DNA from: Candidatus Thorarchaeota archaeon
Lineage (GTDB): Archaea > Asgardarchaeota > Thorarchaeia > Thorarchaeales > Thorarchaeaceae
DNA: 6,493 bases
Direction: 5' to 3'
Assembly (NCBI GenBank): GCA_016841005.1
Contig: JAEORG010000191.1
Location: 1 to 6,493, forward strand
The notes below the pieces were generated by a model, which saw only the letters and a program-made list of their open reading frames with translations, did no database searches and was not told the DNA's origin. Numbering within the stretch: position 1 is the stretch's first letter; each line of letters starts with the position of its first letter. This document shows positions 1 to 5,363 of this stretch, piece after piece. The translations under genes were made by a program, and so were the position numbers.

Positions 1-1
1 A

Positions 2-1156
2 AATCCAGACTTAGATTGTTATACCTCTAATGAAACAATATCAGAAATGTGTAAGTCAAATCTTGCAACTAATACCTACATAATCAGCGAACCCATCCAA
101 ATATCAAATGATTCCTCGTTCAATCTTCTAGGCTTCTCAGGAAGCGGTACCGAATCAGATCCATACATCATTGAGAATTATGAGATAGAAATAAACGAAA
201 CTTCAGGACCGTATTATGGTATAGAAATAGCTGGAACACAAAAGCATTTCATCATCAGAAATTGTTACATTCGAGGAGATAACACCAGTTCATCCGGTTA
301 CGGCTATGGTATCTATATGAATGATTTATCCAACGGTCAGATTATTTCTAATCATCTTCAGCAAATTCAAACATTACTCAAGATTGAGGGGAATACATCT
401 AATCTGACTATCAAAGATAATTATTTTGATGGAGAGGCAGATTCAATCTATAGAGGATTGCTAATCAGTGGCACTAATGAAAATATCCGGGTCCAGAATA
501 ACACTTTCTACAAGATTGATGAAGCTATTTCCATCTTTACCGATGGGATTTCTATATTCAAAAACAATATTGTTAGTTCTGAACAGGGAATCATCCTAAA
601 TTCATGTGCAGAGAACATCGTGTCGGAGAACACGATCAAGATGGGGATGGTGGGTCTTCATCTGGATGATTCTGATAATAATTTGATTTCGTGGAACCTT
701 GTAATAGGAAACTCAATTGGTGGGATAATTGAGGATGGCAGCGACAACAATTTCCTGACTAACAATTCTTTTGCAACACTTCAACAAGATGATGATAGCT
801 ATATTCAAGGGTACGGACTCAGAATCAGACAAACAAGCACGAATAACGATATCATTTGGAACGACTTCATTGAAAATACGATACAAATCAGAAATGACGT
901 GGCTGGTAATTTCTTTGATTACAATTACTATTCCGATTACGTGGGGACAGATGCCGATGGTAATCACATTGGAGATACTCCCTATGATGTTTCTGGAGAT
1001 ACTTCAGAAAATGACGAACACCCCAGATTGTATCTTTTAGGTGAAGAACCAAGCCCTTCGACTAACCAAGTTGATTCAATGTCTATTCTAATACTGATAG
1101 GATTTGTAGGAATTTCAGCTATGGTCGTCATTACCTTATTCCGTAGAGTTCGCTAG
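2..1156 (+). CDS. Surface-anchored beta-helix (NosD/PbH1-type) protein, 5' partial
   Basis: The frame is open to the left edge, so the gene begins upstream; the ATG at 47 is only the first methionine in view (15 codons precede it) and no signal peptide is seen. Numbering from that ATG: residues 31-47 carry the GSGTESDPYIIENYEI signature that opens the helix in many archaeal surface proteins. Residues about 57-290 are a right-handed parallel beta-helix, visible as repeating short strands ending in Asn-rich turns (NN, DN, EN; for example IRNCYI, IKDNYF, VQNNTF, FKNNIV, VSENTI). Residues 293-328 form the typical cap NYYSDYVGTDADGxxIGDTPYDV, an Asp-rich, probably calcium-binding segment. A Pro/Ser linker leads to a transmembrane helix at about 344-364 and a basic tail FRRVR. 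Such proteins usually bind or cleave polysaccharide or act as structural surface proteins; no catalytic site is recognisable, so the substrate is unknown. It converges on the methyltransferase gene downstream. Family call is firm, function is not. Confidence 0.88.
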   Translation, partial: NPDLDCYTSNETISEMCKSNLATNTYIISEPIQISNDSSFNLLGFSGSGTESDPYIIENYEIEINETSGPYYGIEIAGTQKHFIIRNCYIRGDNTSSSGYGYGIYMNDLSNGQIISNHLQQIQTLLKIEGNTSNLTIKDNYFDGEADSIYRGLLISGTNENIRVQNNTFYKIDEAISIFTDGISIFKNNIVSSEQGIILNSCAENIVSENTIKMGMVGLHLDDSDNNLISWNLVIGNSIGGIIEDGSDNNFLTNNSFATLQQDDDSYIQGYGLRIRQTSTNNDIIWNDFIENTIQIRNDVAGNFFDYNYYSDYVGTDADGNHIGDTPYDVSGDTSENDEHPRLYLLGEEPSPSTNQVDSMSILILIGFVGISAMVVITLFRRVR

Positions 1157-1309
1157 AAGAGATGCTTCAGAGAGCCGTACCTCGCAATGTAAATCTCAGC
1201 CGATACGCGGAGTAGGCTAGACAACCTCGCAAGTTCCCGCCCGCACTTTCCATTCATTCTATCAATGTATCTCATAGCTGATTGAATCCAGTAAGTGCTA
1301 CGCTTTGAA

Positions 1310-1933
1310 CTAATTTCTGAGGTGTGGAAATAAGGCACCAGTTCTTTTCATGTATTCGATATATTCATCCCCAAATTTCCCTATTAGCATCTTTTCTTCT
1401 TGTGGGACACGAATAATTACATAGAAAATCCATAGCATCCAAGATAGGGTGAATAGGAGATTTGCTGAAACAAGAATCCAAGATAGGAACCAGACCGTAT
1501 GAATTGAGTATATGGGGTGTCTGACCCGGCTGTATGGTCCAGAGGTGATGAGCTTATGATCTTCTTGAATTGTAAGCGTCTTTGAGAAGGACTCGCCCAA
1601 GGTTCTATGAATCCAAGCAATGAAAGGTAAGCAACAAATTCCAATTACGGCACCAAGCCATCTAAGTGAACTAAATAGTAGTATTTGCAACCAAGTGAAG
1701 CTAAATGAGTGGAAGACATAGATTATGAATCCTACAAGAAGAATAAGTCCAAACAACGAGAGCAGCGTGATACTCAAAGGAGTTTCGTATTCTAATACTT
1801 GCTTTTTTAGATCGGGTATGGATTTCCTGAAATCTGGGGATTTCCGTTCATAGAATCCACGTATGGAAAATCCGACGATAAAAATAATCAAGAACAAGAA
1901 TTGAAACAGACTTTCTTCATTTATAATTTGCAT
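1310..1933 (-). CDS. ICMT-like integral membrane methyltransferase
   Basis: This 207-residue membrane protein belongs to the isoprenylcysteine carboxyl methyltransferase / phospholipid methyltransferase / NnrU-like superfamily, which transfers methyl groups from S-adenosylmethionine to lipid-embedded substrates. About five hydrophobic helices are visible (near 8-25, 52-73, 81-107, 142-157, 159-177). The cofactor-binding C-terminal signature is intact: HKLITSGPYSRVRHPIYS at 126-143 with RHPxY, then EEKMLIGKFGDEYIEYMKRTGALFP at 179-203 with the paired glutamates. I chose the ATG at 1931-1933 because GAGGAG lies just upstream (1937-1942) and the membrane helix starts directly after; an ATG at 1997-1999 would add 22 charged residues and has no ribosome binding site. 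Length fits bacterial and archaeal members. It follows the metalloprotease on the same strand after a 159-bp gap, so co-transcription is possible but not evident. Substrate unknown: prenylated protein, lipid or small molecule are all open. Confidence 0.85.
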   Translation of the reverse strand: MQIINEESLFQFLFLIIFIVGFSIRGFYERKSPDFRKSIPDLKKQVLEYETPLSITLLSLFGLILLVGFIIYVFHSFSFTWLQILLFSSLRWLGAVIGICCLPFIAWIHRTLGESFSKTLTIQEDHKLITSGPYSRVRHPIYSIHTVWFLSWILVSANLLFTLSWMLWIFYVIIRVPQEEKMLIGKFGDEYIEYMKRTGALFPHLRN

Positions 1934-1936
1934 TCT

Positions 1937-1942
1937 CTCCTC
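1937..1942 (-). promoter_or_regulatory. Shine-Dalgarno GAGGAG of the ICMT-like gene
   Basis: On the minus strand GAGGAG stands 3 bases before the ATG at 1931-1933 (5 bases when counted from its GAGG part). It supports the shorter start over the in-frame ATG 66 bases upstream, which lacks any such sequence. A second purine-rich stretch (GGAGGAAG) lies further upstream, but no start codon follows it at the right distance. Confidence 0.55.
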
Positions 1943-2025
1943 AACCACTTCCCTGTCCCTTCTTCCTCCTTTGAATATTTCCAAGGGAGTAATCATCATT
2001 GATTGCAGCTATGCGCAGAAACTCG

Positions 2026-2061
2026 GGTTGGGCTGGACGATGGCGCAAGGGTCGCCCAACC
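2026..2061. repeat. GC-rich 8-bp inverted repeat, possible hairpin downstream of the metalloprotease
   Basis: GGTTGGGC at 2026-2033 is the exact reverse complement of GCCCAACC at 2054-2061, with a 20-base loop. It begins about 32 bases past the metalloprotease stop, the position expected of a transcript 3' end. On the minus-strand RNA the left arm could instead pair with part of the loop (TGGGCGA with TCGTCCA, one G-U pair), giving a competing hairpin. No T-run follows on the minus strand, so it is not a standard terminator; archaeal termination mostly depends on T-runs, so a transcript-end stabiliser or an unrelated repeat are equally possible. Confidence 0.4.
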
Positions 2062-2092
2062 GTTCCTTTTCAATTGCGAAGCAAAGAGAGCA

Positions 2093-4291
2093 TTATTTTC
2101 TTCTTTTCATGATAAACAACGCAACTGATACAACACATACAATCCCTATTCCTACAATACCGATGATGAGAAATGGATTCAAAGTTCTCACAGATAATGC
2201 GGGATCAATTAAATGGATTGCATCCCACATCTGAATGACTGCTTGAAGTGACTTATTGTAGTTCAGTAAGTCAGTCGTATCTGAATAGAATGCGACACTG
2301 TCAGCATAGAGGTCAGACGCCAGAGCCAGATTTGCAGCTATGTCACTAGGTACTTCTCCATACTGTCGTATTGCATTCTCAGAGATGATACTCATGTTCT
2401 CAATAGCATCTTTCCAATATCTTGGAATAGCTTCACGCTGCAGTGTGTCAACATCCATGACAGATATTGTTGGGGCAAAGTGTGCGTAGCTGATCTGACT
2501 ATAGGACATATCCCAGAGCCAATTTAGGTAGATCCCTCTGGCTGCATCAGGATGGTCATAGTTGTTCCAAGAGAATCCATCATGTGGATGATTCAACCCC
2601 AACGCATGACCAATTTCATGCATCACACAACAAGTGTAGCCTAGAGAAAATTCAGAATCTAAAGTAACAGTAGCATCCACAGTTATTGCATTACTTCCCT
2701 CATTTTCTAGGACTAGGTGATATCGCCCATAAATACTGATTTCAGCGCTGGCAGATTTTTCTTCAGTTGATTCAGATACGTTTTGTAGAGTGAAATTGAA
2801 AAAGTCATTGAAAGGAAGACCATCTCTATATTGGGCGTAACCATAGTCATCAAGAAGATAAGCACTTACGGTCCCATCAACTTCTTCTATAGTCAGCTCT
2901 AATTGTATTATTTGTCCGACCTCATTACTGACATTGAAGCAGCTTCCTGCTGCAATCTCGAGTCCATTGAGAGGCATGGTGAGCTTATTCTCAGAGTCAG
3001 GGTTAACTGCAGCCTCAGTTCTTACAGCATAAATGTAACCAAATTTACCATAAACTGGCCGGGCAGTGCCACTCCAATCCGGACTAAATGTCCAATCAGA
3101 TGGAGTCATCAGGAGGAGTATGGGTAAAATAAGAACTCGTCTTGAACTCTCATTGAACAGATCGTTATACATAGAGTCCCAATGATTCATCAACTCCCTT
3201 GGATCATACACATTTGTATCCCCAATACGACTTGCCTCAAGTGCTGCAACAAATTCTGCATTTTCTTTCCAATTTAACTCAGAAACAGAATAAGTCCAAT
3301 CAACGTGAGGAATGACGCGTAAGTATTGCGATGCGATATAATCCAAATCGAGTCGCTCTTCGAAATTATATTCTGATTCTGCTAAATCAACAAGCAGTAC
3401 TTCCATTTTTACTTCATCATAGGCATATCCAGCAAGAAAGTCAGTTGAGGGGATAAATCTAGTTTCCGTGGCCAGCACGATGTATTTCACGAGGTCTTCT
3501 GTCAATTGAGCATTTGATGACTCATCATATTCACTAATGTGTCGAACTTCTTCAACTCCTCCAGTGGGGTCATCTTTCGTACTATGATAAACAGTAGGAC
3601 CAGCAGACAAATCTAACCATAACAGTCGAGAGTCTTTGCCACCGCCAGCAATCTGGTATGTTGACGACCAAGGAACTGGATTTAGTGTCCAACCCTCGAG
3701 CTCAGCATCCAGTTCATTATAGCTAGAATTGTAAAAGTATGGAAGATGTTGTTCTGGATTAGATGTATAGGTGTCTATGATTACAAGAGTTGGAGTTGAA
3801 TCCATTACCAAATATTCTTCCAAATAATCCTCGACTACACTTGAATGAATGTATCTCGCCATTGGATATTCAGGTTGAAGGAAGAATGGAGATCGGTATT
3901 CCTTTGTATTCGCATCTAGAAATTCCTTATACCCTAAAATATCAACTTGATTACTAAATCGAAAATTGTATGATAGTGAGAAGTTCATATCATAATGTGG
4001 TATAATTCCATCGAACATTCCATCAACTGGAGCATACCAACTGGGCAAAGCTTGGAGTAATTTATTTTGATTTATTCTCGTTTCATCAATTCCAAGAAAG
4101 ATGATATCAATCTGATAATCAAATGGCTCCGGAAAAGATGGGGTACTAAATGAATCGTTATCTTGCGAACTGATAAACGGAGAGGTAACTGAGTTCAGTC
4201 CCGTTGCTAGAGCACTATAACTTATTCCACTTAGATTGAATGAGATAAGAATCAGGGTGGCTATGAATAGCCTCGATTTGCGACTCTTCAT
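2093..4291 (-). CDS. Exported membrane-anchored metzincin-type zinc metalloprotease
   Basis: A 732-residue secreted protein. Residues 1-29 are a signal peptide (KSRKSR then a hydrophobic core, cleavage likely near SALA). Residues about 60-180 and 293-400 look like two copies of one alpha/beta unit: IDIIFLGID...IPHYD and MEVLLVDLA...IPHVD. Residues about 440-545 read as a beta-sandwich (GTVSAYLLDDYGYAQYRDG, YHLVLENEGSNAITVDATVTL), resembling GOLD/lectin-like modules of archaeal surface proteins. The active site is HEIGHALGLNHPH at 558-570: zinc ligands H558, H562, H568 and general base E559, the metzincin pattern HExxHxxGxxH. The Met-turn is probably WDMSYS (M595), as in serralysin-like LMSYW; SVMD (M612) is the alternative. 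Vicinal C554-C555 and C451 are the only ectodomain cysteines. A transmembrane helix (706-728) and the tail KRRK end the protein. The ATG at 4289-4291 lacks a Shine-Dalgarno and follows a stem-loop. Protease activity at the cell surface is a strong inference; substrate unknown. Confidence 0.9.
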   Translation of the reverse strand: MKSRKSRLFIATLILISFNLSGISYSALATGLNSVTSPFISSQDNDSFSTPSFPEPFDYQIDIIFLGIDETRINQNKLLQALPSWYAPVDGMFDGIIPHYDMNFSLSYNFRFSNQVDILGYKEFLDANTKEYRSPFFLQPEYPMARYIHSSVVEDYLEEYLVMDSTPTLVIIDTYTSNPEQHLPYFYNSSYNELDAELEGWTLNPVPWSSTYQIAGGGKDSRLLWLDLSAGPTVYHSTKDDPTGGVEEVRHISEYDESSNAQLTEDLVKYIVLATETRFIPSTDFLAGYAYDEVKMEVLLVDLAESEYNFEERLDLDYIASQYLRVIPHVDWTYSVSELNWKENAEFVAALEASRIGDTNVYDPRELMNHWDSMYNDLFNESSRRVLILPILLLMTPSDWTFSPDWSGTARPVYGKFGYIYAVRTEAAVNPDSENKLTMPLNGLEIAAGSCFNVSNEVGQIIQLELTIEEVDGTVSAYLLDDYGYAQYRDGLPFNDFFNFTLQNVSESTEEKSASAEISIYGRYHLVLENEGSNAITVDATVTLDSEFSLGYTCCVMHEIGHALGLNHPHDGFSWNNYDHPDAARGIYLNWLWDMSYSQISYAHFAPTISVMDVDTLQREAIPRYWKDAIENMSIISENAIRQYGEVPSDIAANLALASDLYADSVAFYSDTTDLLNYNKSLQAVIQMWDAIHLIDPALSVRTLNPFLIIGIVGIGIVCVVSVALFIMKRRK

Positions 4292-4295
4292 CTTT

Positions 4296-4341
4296 AGTAC
4301 ACTTCGTAATGTTGTTTAATCTTGGACAACAGTAGTGTACT
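4296..4341 (-). promoter_or_regulatory. Two-part stem-loop in the metalloprotease leader
   Basis: On the minus strand, AGTACACT (4334-4341) pairs exactly with AGTGTACT (4296-4303). Inside them, after a small internal loop, TGTTGT (4326-4331) pairs with ACAACA (4310-4315) around a 10-base loop. The structure ends four bases before the ATG and lies inside the leader predicted from the TATA-like box at 4386-4393. As RNA it could control access to a start that has no Shine-Dalgarno; as DNA the outer arms could be a bipartite protein site. The pairing is seen directly; the role is inferred. Confidence 0.5.
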
Positions 4342-4385
4342 CTCTAGCCTACCCGATAATCTCCGAACTATGGCTGTTTTCCATC

Positions 4386-4393
4386 TATATAAG
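4386..4393 (-). promoter_or_regulatory. Candidate archaeal TATA box for the metalloprotease gene
   Basis: The minus strand reads CTTATATA, close to the archaeal TATA consensus, 95 bases before the ATG at 4291. A start site about 25 bases downstream would be near 4361-4365 and give a leader of roughly 70 bases that contains the whole stem-loop. The upstream bases (GACTA) are a poor BRE match. No plus-strand gene lies downstream, so the orientation toward the protease is the sensible one. Confidence 0.45.
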
Positions 4394-4436
4394 TAGTCTA
4401 TTCAACGTAATTATGCAACTGTATCAAGTGGGTTAT

Positions 4437-4461
4437 GAATATCGATATTCTAATCGGTATT
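4437..4461. promoter_or_regulatory. 14-bp perfect palindrome plus half-site repeat, candidate operator
   Basis: GAATATCGATATTC at 4437-4450 is a perfect palindrome. Overlapping its second half, ATCGATATT (4441-4449) is nearly repeated as ATCGGTATT (4453-4461), 8 of 9 identical with a 12-base period, close to one helical turn. It lies about 45-75 bases upstream of the TATA-like box of the metalloprotease, where archaeal activators often bind, and 20 bases past the stop of the DUF3303-like gene. The symmetry suits a dimeric helix-turn-helix regulator. Short AT-rich palindromes also arise by chance. Confidence 0.4.
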
Positions 4462-4480
4462 GATTGCCCGTTTGATTTTT

Positions 4481-4729
4481 TCATTTTACTTTCACTGGGA
4501 CGAGAGGTGTGATAACATAGCTTACGATGTCCAAGAAGACATCAAGCATCTTCTGTAATGCTTCCACAGAATCAGTCTCAACGATAGCTATCGCTCGTGA
4601 CGATGCCACGTAATTATGAATTGCAAATATTGTTTTTACTTCGTCAGGTTGATTATATTCCTCCCTCAGCAGTTTAAGTAAAGTTTTGCGATCCTGAGGT
4701 CTGGTTTCCCATTCTATTAGAAATTTCAA
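4481..4729 (-). CDS. Small DUF3303-like protein (ferredoxin-like fold)
   Basis: An 82-residue protein matching the look of DUF3303: it opens MKFLIEWETRPQDR (first strand plus charged turn), has a central AIHNYVASSRAIAIVETDS with the paired strands, a helix VEALQKMLDVFLDI, and closes with ITPLVPVKVK. This beta-alpha-beta-beta-alpha-beta order suggests a dimeric ferredoxin-like domain; no catalytic role is established for the family. The start is TTG at 4727-4729: no ATG or GTG lies between it and the upstream in-frame stop, the family begins exactly here, and AAGGTG (4738-4743) sits 8 bases ahead. No signal peptide or membrane segment, so cytosolic. It follows the 128-residue gene on the same strand by 106 bases and may share its transcript. 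Confidence 0.8.
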   Translation of the reverse strand: MKFLIEWETRPQDRKTLLKLLREEYNQPDEVKTIFAIHNYVASSRAIAIVETDSVEALQKMLDVFLDIVSYVITPLVPVKVK

Positions 4730-4737
4730 TCCCCTTA

Positions 4738-4743
4738 CACCTT
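4738..4743 (-). promoter_or_regulatory. Shine-Dalgarno AAGGTG before a TTG start
   Basis: AAGGTG on the minus strand matches five of six bases of GAGGTG, the complement of the archaeal 16S 3' end, and stands 8 bases before the TTG of the DUF3303-like gene. It supports that unusual start codon. Confidence 0.5.
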
Positions 4744-4835
4744 CGAGTTATTCAATAATACAATCTACTTATTTTGAACATATGAATCGTTGGGTATGGA
4801 TGGACAATCACTCTACATGGATTTTGTCATTTTGC

Positions 4836-5222
4836 TTATCGTTCAACATGGATAACCCTAAGAGATAGAAAGTCTTCATGGCGTCTTTGTCGGCCCGCTA
4901 TCCCTATCTCGATTGCAGGAGGATTTGCATCTTCAAATTCATCTGGACTGAGATAACTACCAATATCAGGATGAGAGTACAAAACAACCCATCCAGGAAC
5001 CGGACCTGCTGATTTCACATCGAAGTCGCCTAAAGGGGTCCCTGCTACCACGGGACCGTGTTCTCTTATAACCTCGAGCGCATGTTCTTCTGGGTCTTTA
5101 TTCTCTTCTTGGCAGAGAACTATGGTACCGTATTTGAAAAGAACCCACTTCTGAATGAATTCTGGAAGTATTTGCTTCCAAATCGCATTGAGTGCTTTAA
5201 TATCCTCTACAGGCTCGATCAA
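4836..5222 (-). CDS. Conserved small protein of unknown function
   Basis: A 128-residue soluble protein. I do not know a named family, but the style resembles small conserved hypothetical proteins of bacteria and archaea: an N-terminal helix (IKALNAIWKQILPEF), a strand with a glycine (WVLFKYGTIVLCQ), a helix (PEEHALEVIREHG), the segment GPVVAGTPLGDFDV, and a Pro-rich core GPVPGWVVLYSHPDIGSYLSPDEF at about 73-96, then GIAGRQRRHED and a closing strand LRVIHVER. No signal peptide, no membrane helix, no clear metal or nucleotide motif. The start is probably TTG at 5220-5222, with GGAG (5229-5232) 6 bases upstream; the frame stays open further upstream but offers no ATG, GTG or TTG for well over 100 bases. 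It is divergent from the subtilase gene across 141 bases and upstream of the DUF3303-like gene. Confidence 0.78.
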   Translation of the reverse strand: MIEPVEDIKALNAIWKQILPEFIQKWVLFKYGTIVLCQEENKDPEEHALEVIREHGPVVAGTPLGDFDVKSAGPVPGWVVLYSHPDIGSYLSPDEFEDANPPAIEIGIAGRQRRHEDFLSLRVIHVER

Positions 5223-5228
5223 TATTTT

Positions 5229-5233
5229 CTCCC
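5229..5233 (-). promoter_or_regulatory. Shine-Dalgarno GGGAG before a TTG start
   Basis: GGGAG on the minus strand ends 6 bases before the TTG at 5220-5222, an ideal spacing, and decides the start of the 128-residue protein in the absence of any ATG. Confidence 0.55.
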
Positions 5234-5349
5234 AGTCCGTTGAAAGAGTAGAATGAAATGAACTTATCGTACCAAGACTTTCGAAAAATCGACTTACTTC
5301 ATATGAAAGAACCTTATTAGATGGAGATTGAGAGAACTGATAACGTTCT

Positions 5350-5353
5350 GGAG
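5350..5353 (+). promoter_or_regulatory. Likely Shine-Dalgarno GGAG of the subtilase
   Basis: GGAG lies 10 bases ahead of the TTG at 5364, slightly longer than ideal spacing. AGGA at 5359-5362 is too close to serve. The site is weaker than those of the two small minus-strand genes, but the signal peptide directly after TTG makes this start the best choice. Confidence 0.4.
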
Positions 5354-5363
5354 TGGTTAGGAT

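Larger units (their letters stand above)
5223..5363. promoter_or_regulatory. Divergent promoter region, no clear TATA box
   Basis: These 141 bases separate the divergent starts of the 128-residue protein and the subtilase, so both promoters should be here. AT-rich candidates exist, such as CTTATTAG near 5312-5319 for the plus strand and TTCATATGA around 5297-5305 readable on either strand, but none is a convincing TATA/BRE pair. No strong inverted repeat was found. Confidence 0.4.

Noticed and set aside
713..1040. Frames of 84 (minus) and 89 (plus) codons inside the beta-helix gene
   Set aside because: They lie wholly within a well-supported coding region in other frames and show low-complexity hydrophobic content typical of shadow frames.
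1170..1250. Possible tRNA in the GC-rich convergent gap
   Set aside because: No acceptor-stem pairing, T-loop GGTTCGAATCC-like sequence or cloverleaf could be found on either strand.
1153..1338. A 61-codon minus-strand frame beginning at GTG in the convergent gap
   Set aside because: It overlaps the methyltransferase 3' end in another frame and shares bases with the beta-helix stop, has no recognisable motif and no clear ribosome binding site. Kept only as a low-interest observation about the region.
1934..1999. Longer start of the methyltransferase at 1999
   Set aside because: The added 22 residues are charged, precede the first membrane helix without family precedent, and lack an upstream Shine-Dalgarno, whereas the ATG at 1933 has GAGGAG.
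1971..2234. An 87-codon plus-strand frame across the metalloprotease 3' end
   Set aside because: Most of it is antisense to the transmembrane-helix and C-terminal codons of the protease; it has no ribosome binding site and no family resemblance.
2453..2461. SVMD (M612) as the protease Met-turn
   Set aside because: Possible, but WDMSYS at M595 aligns better with serralysin-like MSY turns, and the following VMDVDTLQREAI then matches the helix after the turn. Kept as the alternative only.
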